Source of the DNA: Acetobacter sp. DsW_063
Lineage (GTDB): Bacteria; Pseudomonadota; Alphaproteobacteria; Acetobacterales; Acetobacteraceae
NCBI RefSeq assembly: GCF_002153745.1
Contig: NZ_JOPL01000053.1
Span: 1 to 40,139, forward strand
Reading direction: 5' to 3'
DNA length: 40,139 nucleotides
In this document: piece after piece, positions 34,760-40,139 of the stretch
Position numbering within the stretch: the stretch's first letter is position 1
Layout: each line of letters starts with the position of its first letter
The notes under the pieces: model-generated
Seen by the model: only the letters and a program-made list of their open reading frames with translations
Databases searched by the model: none
Told to the model about the DNA's origin: nothing
Translations under genes and position numbers: made by a program

Positions 34760-36079
34760 TTAATTACCCGTTCTCGAAGAGTTTGAACTCGACGTCGTCG
34801 TGCGAGGTTCAATCGCGGTCGAATGGCGGCCTTTTTCCTGAGCGGGCTCCCATCCGAACACGCTGCGTCCTCCGTATTCGTGTGAAGCCGCGCGTTCGGC
34901 TCGCACGAATGTGTTGAAGTCCGGTCCCGAAGCGCGCCTCTCCAGCCGCCGCGCCTGTTCGTCCAGCCGTCGAATAGCCTCCAGCCGTTCGTCCTGCCCA
35001 AGCTTTGCCGACCCCATTGCGGCTTTCAGAACCGCGAGTGTGTGATCGTAGACCCTTGTGGGAACAGGATAAGGATCGCGATCTTTCCCACCATGTGCGA
35101 GCGAGAAGCGGGCAGGGTCGGAAAAGCGGCAGGGCGCGCCGTGGATCACCTCCGCCACTGCGGCGAGTGCGTTCACCGTTCGTGCGCCGACGCCGGGGGT
35201 AAGAAGCAACTCCTGAAAATTCTGTGGCCCCCTGTCGGCGGCCGCAGCCAGCGCGCCGTGAAGGCGGCGCATGACGACATCTGTCTCCCTCACGTCGTGG
35301 CGCTCCGGCATCGTCAGATGCGGCAGCAAAAGCTGCGGTTCATCGGGGCGTGCTTTTGCCGCGTCGGCTTCTCCGCGCAGCAAGGCGACCTCCCGTGTCA
35401 GTCCGTGGGGGCCGAGGTCGGACAACAGTGAAAGCTGTGCGTTGCGGGACGCGTCGGCGCGCCTGTCGGCAAGGTTGACGATCGCGCCACGCGAGGGACC
35501 ATCGATCGCGGCGTGCGGGTCATCCAGAAAACTGCTCAAACCCTCTGAAAGCCAGTGATAGCGCCGTGCATAGCGGGTCGCGTCGTTCATGCCTTGCTGG
35601 ATCACGACCCAGCGCCCGTCATCCGCCACGACAAAACTGTGCAGGTAAAGCTCGAAACCATCCTGCACGGCGGCGCTGTCCACCTTCGCCACCAGCCTGC
35701 TTGCGCGAGCTAGCGCGCCTCCGTCCAACCCGGTTCGCTCGCCAACGGCGGCGAGTTCGTCGGGAGTTCGTCGCGAATGTCGTCCGCGACCGCCGCATAC
35801 ATGGAGCCCGAGTTCTTCGGACAGAGGCTCGAGGCCGCGCTTGAGCGCGCCCATGACGCTGGTGGTGATGCCGGAGGAGTGCCAGTCCATGCCCATCACG
35901 GCGCCAAACGACTGGAACCAGAAGGGGTGCGCCAGCCGTCGAAGGAATTCGTCCCGGCCGTAATGGTGGATGATCGCCTGCGCGATCACGGCGCCGAGCT
36001 TGCTCATTCGCACGCCGAGCCACGCTGGAACGCGCCCCCCGTGCAGCGGCAAATCGGCGCTTCCGGCCCGGCGGGTCAT
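34760..36079 (-). CDS. DUF763 domain protein with helix-hairpin-helix
   Basis: A 439-residue protein matching DUF763 (PF05559) from end to end. It begins [20 protein letters not shown], then has [24 protein letters not shown] at about 48-70 and [11 protein letters not shown] near 97-106. A helix-hairpin-helix-like [20 protein letters not shown] at about 287-307 is followed by [18 protein letters not shown]. The family is best known from archaea and scattered bacteria. Its function is not established; the hairpin motif hints at nucleic acid binding. The frame is open to 36325, but the ATG at 36079 has GGGAG upstream and matches the family start. It is divergent from a LysR gene and upstream of the EAL gene on the same strand. 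Confidence 0.9.
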   Translation of the reverse strand: MTRRAGSADLPLHGGRVPAWLGVRMSKLGAVIAQAIIHHYGRDEFLRRLAHPFWFQSFGAVMGMDWHSSGITTSVMGALKRGLEPLSEELGLHVCGGRGRHSRRTPDELAAVGERTGLDGGALARASRLVAKVDSAAVQDGFELYLHSFVVADDGRWVVIQQGMNDATRYARRYHWLSEGLSSFLDDPHAAIDGPSRGAIVNLADRRADASRNAQLSLLSDLGPHGLTREVALLRGEADAAKARPDEPQLLLPHLTMPERHDVRETDVVMRRLHGALAAAADRGPQNFQELLLTPGVGARTVNALAAVAEVIHGAPCRFSDPARFSLAHGGKDRDPYPVPTRVYDHTLAVLKAAMGSAKLGQDERLEAIRRLDEQARRLERRASGPDFNTFVRAERAASHEYGGRSVFGWEPAQEKGRHSTAIEPRTTTSSSNSSRTGN

Positions 36080-36258
36080 GGGTTTTCTCCCTGGTCCAAC
36101 GGGGCTGCCGACAGAGCCTCGGTATCCCGGCGAGGCTCGCCCATCGTGTCGCAGCGCGCAACCCCGCGACGGTGGCCGCATTGGTGCGGCGGCGAAGATG
36201 GGATAATGAATTTTGGCGTGTGGGGCTCCCGGACGTCGTATTCGCCGGAGGCCAAACG

Positions 36259-37191
36259 ATGAAACTGCCTGATTTCGAAGCCTGGGCGATTTTCGCGAAA
36301 GTCGTGGAGTTCGGTTCCTTTGCACGTGCCGCGAACGAACTGCGTCTCTCCAAGCCGACCGTCTCGAAAGCGGTGTCGAGGCTGGAGCGGGACCTGAACG
36401 TCTCCCTGTTGAACCGGACGTCTCGACAACTGGCGCTGACCGAGGCCGGACGCCATGCTCTGGAGCACGCCAACCGCATTCTGGCCGAGGGAGAGCGCGC
36501 GGAAATGGAGGCGCGGGAAGGCGCCTCGGCGCCGCGCGGACTGGTCAGGATCGCGGCGCCTATGACGTTTGGCGTCCAGCATCTGGCGCCCATCCTTCCT
36601 GATTTTCTGGAGGCTTATCCGGAAATCGACGTGGCGGTCGATTTCAGCGATTCCCTGATCGATCTCGTTGGCGGTGGCTATGACGTCGCGGTGCGAATTG
36701 CGTCCCTGACCGACTCTTCATTGCGGGCGCGCAGGCTTTGCGCCGTCAGACTGCTGCTGGTCGCAGCGCCCGATTTTCTGGATCGGCAGGGCGGACCGAC
36801 CCATCCGGCTCAACTCTCTGACATTCAGGGAATGGTCTACACCAATGTCGCAGCGCCCGGCGTGTTCAAAATGCGCCATGTCGATGGCGAGGAATTTGTA
36901 GTCCAGCAATCGGCGCGCCTCAGCGCGAACAACGCGGAAGCCTTTGCGCCTGCGCTGCTACGTGGCCTTGGGCTGGCGTTTCTGCCCGAGTTCATGGTCT
37001 GGAATGAACTGCAATCGGGCCAACTGGTCCACGTTCTGCCCGATTGGAACATCCCGCCGATCGCATTGCATCTTCTGACGCCTCCGAGCCCGTTGCGGCC
37101 AACGCGAGTGTCCGTATTGCTCGATTTTCTGGCCGAACGTTTCAGGGAAGCGCCATGGGCGCGCCCTCTGCCGACGCGCTCAGCAGGGTGA
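36259..37191 (+). CDS. LysR-family regulator
   Basis: A 310-residue LysR regulator. The winged helix-turn-helix covers about 5-62, with [32 protein letters not shown]; the effector domain spans about 90-295 and begins [21 protein letters not shown]. The domain type, including [19 protein letters not shown], resembles the large subgroup that represses or activates nearby oxidoreductase or efflux genes. The frame is open from 36172, but the ATG at 36259 has GGAGG eight bases upstream. It is divergent from the DUF763 gene across about 180 bases and may regulate it; no other target is adjacent. The region after its stop shows no obvious terminator. Confidence 0.93.
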   Translation: MKLPDFEAWAIFAKVVEFGSFARAANELRLSKPTVSKAVSRLERDLNVSLLNRTSRQLALTEAGRHALEHANRILAEGERAEMEAREGASAPRGLVRIAAPMTFGVQHLAPILPDFLEAYPEIDVAVDFSDSLIDLVGGGYDVAVRIASLTDSSLRARRLCAVRLLLVAAPDFLDRQGGPTHPAQLSDIQGMVYTNVAAPGVFKMRHVDGEEFVVQQSARLSANNAEAFAPALLRGLGLAFLPEFMVWNELQSGQLVHVLPDWNIPPIALHLLTPPSPLRPTRVSVLLDFLAERFREAPWARPLPTRSAG

Positions 37192-37398
37192 ATTTCTTCC
37201 CGCGCGGAGTGACGTCCGATAAGTCCGTCAATTGTGAAAGAAGACTCCAGCGTCAAAGTGCAAGGCACCTAAACGGAAACGTTCACAAGACAGGTTATTT
37301 CTCATCGCTGGGTCGACGGTTTTCCAGCCTTCACGCGGTCTGTGGAACATGACCGAACGCAATGCGGCGAAACGTGCGGCCCTCATGCGGATTTCATG
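37192..37398. other. Intergenic after the LysR gene, nothing recognised
   Basis: Together with the possible remnant that follows, this makes a 434-base stretch without a firm gene between convergent LysR and ung. No tRNA, T-tract terminator or convincing small ORF was seen in these first 207 bases. Confidence 0.45.
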
Positions 37399-37596
37399 TC
37401 AGTGGGGCTGTAACATTACGATCCCGCAGGCGAACAGACCGCAGGCGTTGTCGCCCCTGCGGAGCGGTGCATCGAAGATGAGTGATCGACATTTCTCGAC
37501 CTGATCGCGCGCCTTCCCGGGGAAGATGGAAAACTCCACGGTCGCAGCCCGGTTTCCTCCCACCTGCGCGTGGAAACGGAATTCCTGCTCGGAGCC
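37399..37596 (-). pseudogene. Open frame with coding-like composition downstream of ung, possible gene remnant
   Basis: On the minus strand, 65 sense codons run between two in-frame TGA codons, reading GSEQEFRFHAQVGGNRAATV and later RDQVEKCRSLIFDAPLRRGD. Most third codon positions are G or C, as in real genes here, and the composition is balanced. There is no ATG near the start; a GTG at codon 12 is the only early candidate. The frame begins about 30 bases after the ung stop. I do not recognise a family. It may be the rest of a decayed gene, a sequence with an unusual start, or chance. Confidence 0.25.
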
Positions 37597-37625
37597 TCAG
37601 AGCACCTCCGTGTCGCACCGGCCCT

Positions 37626-38312
37626 TTATCCCAAAGCCCAGTTCACCGGCGCGATGCCATGCGCCTCAAGAAACGCATTCGCCTTCGAGAAATACCGACC
37701 GCCAAAGAACCCGTTATGGGCGGATAGCGGCGAGGGGTGCGGCGCCTTGAGAACCAGATGCTTTGTGGCGTCGACGAACGCAGCCTTTCGTTGCGCATAC
37801 GCGCCCCACAGGATAAACACTGCGGGCTGTTCCTGCTCGTTCACTCGCGCGATCACCGCGTCTGTGAACTTCTCCCACCCCTTGCCCTGATGCGACGCTG
37901 CGCGCGCTTGTTCGACGGTCAGCACGCTGTTGAGAAGCAGAACGCCCTGTCGCGCCCAGCTCTCCAGATTGCCGTGCCGCGCGGGCGTAATGCCGAGGTC
38001 GGTGTTCATTTCCTTATAGATATTGACCAGCGACGGCGGCACGCGCACTCCTTCGCGGACCGAGAAGCAAAGCCCGTGCGCCTGGCCTTCGCCGTGATAC
38101 GGGTCCTGGCCGAGAATGACGACTTTCACCGACCCCAGCGGCGTCAGATCCAGCGCCCGAAAATATTCGGAGCCTTTGGGGAAGATCGCTTTTCCGAGAC
38201 GCTTTTCCTCAAGGAGAAAGCTCTTCAGCGCCGTCATGTAAGGCGCTTCGAACTCATCCTTCAGAGCGGTCTTCCACCGCTCGTCGAGCTTAACGCCCGT
38301 CACGTCGTTCAT
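37626..38312 (-). CDS. ung: Uracil-DNA glycosylase, family 1
   Basis: A 228-residue enzyme that removes uracil from DNA at the start of base excision repair. The water-activating motif GQDPYHG is at 68-74 with Asp70; the Leu-loop motif HPSPLSAH is at 192-199 with His192; [10 protein letters not shown] and [10 protein letters not shown] are also typical. Length is normal. The frame is open to 38330, but the ATG at 38312 has GAGAGG upstream. A classical terminator ends only 16 bases before this start codon. Either the RNA reads through, or the promoter overlaps the terminator, or the terminator acts as an attenuator for ung. Confidence 0.97.
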   Translation of the reverse strand: MNDVTGVKLDERWKTALKDEFEAPYMTALKSFLLEEKRLGKAIFPKGSEYFRALDLTPLGSVKVVILGQDPYHGEGQAHGLCFSVREGVRVPPSLVNIYKEMNTDLGITPARHGNLESWARQGVLLLNSVLTVEQARAASHQGKGWEKFTDAVIARVNEQEQPAVFILWGAYAQRKAAFVDATKHLVLKAPHPSPLSAHNGFFGGRYFSKANAFLEAHGIAPVNWALG

Positions 38313-38328
38313 GTCTGCCTCTCGATAC

Positions 38329-38359
38329 AAAAAACCCGCCGCGGGCGAGCCGCGGCGGG
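38329..38359 (-). terminator. Intrinsic terminator after nuoM
   Basis: On the minus strand a perfect 10-bp GC stem, CCCGCCGCGG with CCGCGGCGGG, and a 5-base loop are followed at once by six T residues. It lies about 50 bases after the nuoM stop and is the clearest intrinsic terminator in the window. It sits directly before the ung start codon. Confidence 0.9.
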
Positions 38360-38408
38360 GGAGGGTAACACGCTCTCCTGACGACGCCGAAGACCGGCGG
38401 AGGCCCGC

Positions 38409-39926
38409 TCAGCGCGCCGCCAGTTTTACGGCGGCGTGCGCGACGGAAGCTGTGGCGGGACCGCCGTCGGACGACAGCATGTGCGTGATCGTCGGATCGA
38501 ACAGCCGAGTGAACGAACCGGGGTGCACGCCCATCCACAGCGTGACGATCGCCAGCGGCGCCAGCACGGCGATTTCAGCAGCCGTCAGGTCGCGCAGCAG
38601 CCCTACCGCGCCACGCACGTGCCCGAACAGCACCTCGCGATACAGGACCAGCATGTAGACCGCGCCCATGATCATTGTCGTTCCGGCCAGCAGCGCGAGC
38701 CACAGGGAAACATGCACGGCGCCCATCAAGATAAGCAATTCACCGACGAAGGAGCCGGTGCCCGGAAGGCCGACGTTGGCCATCGTGAACAGCATGGCGA
38801 GTGTCGCCAGCGCAGGCATCCGCATGGCCACACCGCCAAGAGCCGACATGTCGCGCGTCTCGGCGCGCCATGCGATGGCGGCGACGCAGAAGAACAGGGC
38901 CGCGATGACCACGCCGTGCGACAGCATCTGATAGATCGCGCCGTCCACGCCCTCCGGATTGAGGGTGAACAGGCCAACCGCGATCATGCCCATGTGGGAG
39001 AAAGAGGAATACGCGATGACCCGCTTGGCGTCCTTCTGTGCGAAGGCGACGAAGGCTGCGTAGACGATCGCGATGACACCCAGCGGCAGGATATACGGCG
39101 CGAAACGATGCACTGCATCGGGGAACATCAGGACGCCAAACCGCAGCAGACCATAGGCGCCTGTCTTGGACAGCACGCCCGACAGCATGGCGGAGGCAGC
39201 CGTCGGCGCCTCGGTATAGGCGTCGGGCAGCCAGGCGTGCAGCGGAAACAGCGGCAGCTTCACGCCGAAGGCGAGCACGAAGCCCATCAGCAGCCAGCAC
39301 TGCATTTCGGGAGAGAAATGCGTCTGCGCCAGAAAGGGAATGTCGGTGGTGCCGGCCGCGCTCCACATTGCCACCAGCGCCACCAGCATGAACAGCGAGC
39401 CACCGAACGTGAACAGGAAAAACTGCAGCGACGCCCAGATACGCTTGGGTCCGCCCCAGACGCCGATCATCAGGCTCGCCGGGATCAACGTCGCTTCATA
39501 GAAGACATAGAACAGCACCAGATCGAGCGCCGAAAACAGGCCCATCAACGCCGTCTCCAGCAACAGCATCGCGGCCATGAAGTCACACGCGCGACCACTG
39601 ACCGAGCGCCATGCGGCCCCGATGGACAGAGGCGTAAGGAACGCCGTCAACAGAACGAAGACAAGACTGATTCCGTCCAGTCCCGCGTGATAAGACACGC
39701 CGAAACTGGGCATCCACATCAGTTGCTGCTCGAACTGGGGACCCGCCTGCAACGGGTCGAACTCGCTCCAGATCACCACGCTCAACGCCAGAACCAGCAG
39801 GCTGGTCCACAATGCGATCCACCGCGCAGCGCGGTCTGCCGCTTCCCCCGCGTTGCGCGTCAGCAGGATGGCGAGTGCGCCAGCCAGAGGGAGGTAGGTG
39901 ACAAGAGAGAGAAGGCTCGGATGCAC
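38409..39926 (-). CDS. nuoM: NADH-quinone oxidoreductase subunit M (complex I)
   Basis: A 505-residue proton-pumping membrane subunit of respiratory complex I with about 14 helices. The residues needed for proton transfer are in place: Glu144 in FYEATLIPASLMIGVWGG, Lys223 in GVKLPLFPLHAWLPDAYTEAP, Lys254 in SGVLSKTGAYGLLRF and Glu396 in GLPGTGSFVGELLIL. So it looks functional. The start is GTG at 39926 with a weak GTGAG. It is normally flanked by nuoL and nuoN in one operon, but here an IS edge is 165 bases upstream and a terminator follows, so neither neighbour is present. Confidence 0.95.
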   Translation of the reverse strand: MHPSLLSLVTYLPLAGALAILLTRNAGEAADRAARWIALWTSLLVLALSVVIWSEFDPLQAGPQFEQQLMWMPSFGVSYHAGLDGISLVFVLLTAFLTPLSIGAAWRSVSGRACDFMAAMLLLETALMGLFSALDLVLFYVFYEATLIPASLMIGVWGGPKRIWASLQFFLFTFGGSLFMLVALVAMWSAAGTTDIPFLAQTHFSPEMQCWLLMGFVLAFGVKLPLFPLHAWLPDAYTEAPTAASAMLSGVLSKTGAYGLLRFGVLMFPDAVHRFAPYILPLGVIAIVYAAFVAFAQKDAKRVIAYSSFSHMGMIAVGLFTLNPEGVDGAIYQMLSHGVVIAALFFCVAAIAWRAETRDMSALGGVAMRMPALATLAMLFTMANVGLPGTGSFVGELLILMGAVHVSLWLALLAGTTMIMGAVYMLVLYREVLFGHVRGAVGLLRDLTAAEIAVLAPLAIVTLWMGVHPGSFTRLFDPTITHMLSSDGGPATASVAHAAVKLAAR

Positions 39927-39992
39927 GGCGCGCTCACAGTCCGGTACTAGATGGCGGGAACCTTAGCGCCCGTTATTCCCCCCGACCACCCG

Positions 39993-40091
39993 TCAGTCGG
40001 TAACGTTGCGCCGAGCAGCCATTTCAATCACGCGTATGTGGTCGACTTCGTATCGTATGATGCGGCATACGGACGACGGCAGGTCAGGGGT
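39993..40091 (-). pseudogene. Possible 3' remnant of a RelE/ParE-like toxin gene cut by the right IS copy
   Basis: From the IS border, 32 codons are open to a TGA at 39993. The tail reads CRIIRYEVDHIRVIEMAARR and then NVTD, and its pattern resembles the C-terminal beta strands of RelE/ParE family toxins. The frame meets a stop at the first codon inside the repeat, consistent with a gene truncated by insertion. The match is by eye over a short stretch. It lies between the IS and nuoM, showing that nuoL does not directly precede nuoM. Confidence 0.3.
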
Positions 40092-40138
40092 TTAGGCTCA
40101 GGACTCATTCTTTGAGATAGAAGATGAAGGATGCGGCG
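40092..40138. repeat. Right copy of the 47-bp inverted repeat, probable insertion sequence end
   Basis: Exact reverse complement of 1-47. Read inward into the element it begins TTAGGCTCAGGACTCATT and continues off the window. The element body therefore lies outside the window at both ends, and the two copies face in opposite directions. The window itself contains no transposase. Confidence 0.75.
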
Positions 40139-40139
40139 A

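Noticed and set aside
38436-39950. 504-codon open frame on the plus strand opposite nuoM
   Set aside because: It is antisense to a clear complex I gene, very rich in His, Gln, Arg and Asp, without motifs; typical shadow in GC-rich DNA.

Overview
The window looks like chromosomal DNA from a GC-rich (roughly 60%) alphaproteobacterium, most likely an acetic acid bacterium or close relative (Acetobacteraceae). That placement is inference. It rests on base composition, on a Pst/Pho cluster next to periplasmic oxidative enzymes, on a c-di-GMP protein resembling those of cellulose-making relatives, and on the type of insertion-sequence (IS) end at both edges. No rRNA, tRNA, CRISPR array, prophage or complete transposase was seen.

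The two edges carry the same 47-bp sequence in inverted orientation (1-47 and 40092-40138), so the segment is bounded by two opposite-facing copies of one insertion sequence. Just inside each edge lies what looks like the broken 3' end of a gene (46-126 and 39993-40091). The simplest reading is a contig or island delimited by IS copies.

Layout. 0.3-6 kb: an OpgC-type membrane acyltransferase with a small SGNH hydrolase (minus), the Fe-S carrier Mrp (plus), an EamA transporter (minus) and a secreted SGNH esterase (plus). 6.3-10.3 kb: a tight minus-strand operon of a UbiD-type decarboxylase, its UbiX flavin prenyltransferase and a xylose-isomerase-like TIM barrel, divergent from a LysR regulator. 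Together they suggest hydroxybenzoate or dehydroshikimate metabolism ending in a decarboxylated phenol. 10.3-11.9 kb: a TetR repressor divergent from an SDR oxidoreductase, with a palindromic operator candidate between them. 12.3-17.7 kb: a phosphate operon pstC-pstA-pstB-phoU-phoB-phoR without pstS. 17.7-20.6 kb: a Tat-exported flavin amine oxidase followed by a cytochrome c, suggesting a periplasmic amine dehydrogenase that feeds the respiratory chain; a thiopurine-methyltransferase-like gene is divergent.

20.7-27.9 kb: an AraC regulator divergent from an RND efflux operon (pump, adaptor, outer-membrane lipoprotein), whose 460-bp leader holds a possible small ORF and a strong hairpin. 28-32.4 kb: xylulokinase, a CNNM/CorC-type transporter and an OafA-like acyltransferase. 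32.4-37.2 kb: a REC-PAS-GGDEF-EAL protein with degenerate REC and GGDEF domains but an intact EAL motif, a DUF763 protein and a divergent LysR regulator. 37.4-40.1 kb: a possible gene remnant, ung, a textbook intrinsic terminator, and an apparently intact nuoM that stands alone, without nuoL or nuoN, beside the IS edge.

The items most worth following up are the UbiD/UbiX/TIM-barrel operon, the amine oxidase-cytochrome c pair, the isolated nuoM at an IS boundary and the structured leader of the efflux operon. I did not find a clearly new multi-gene defence or mobile system.
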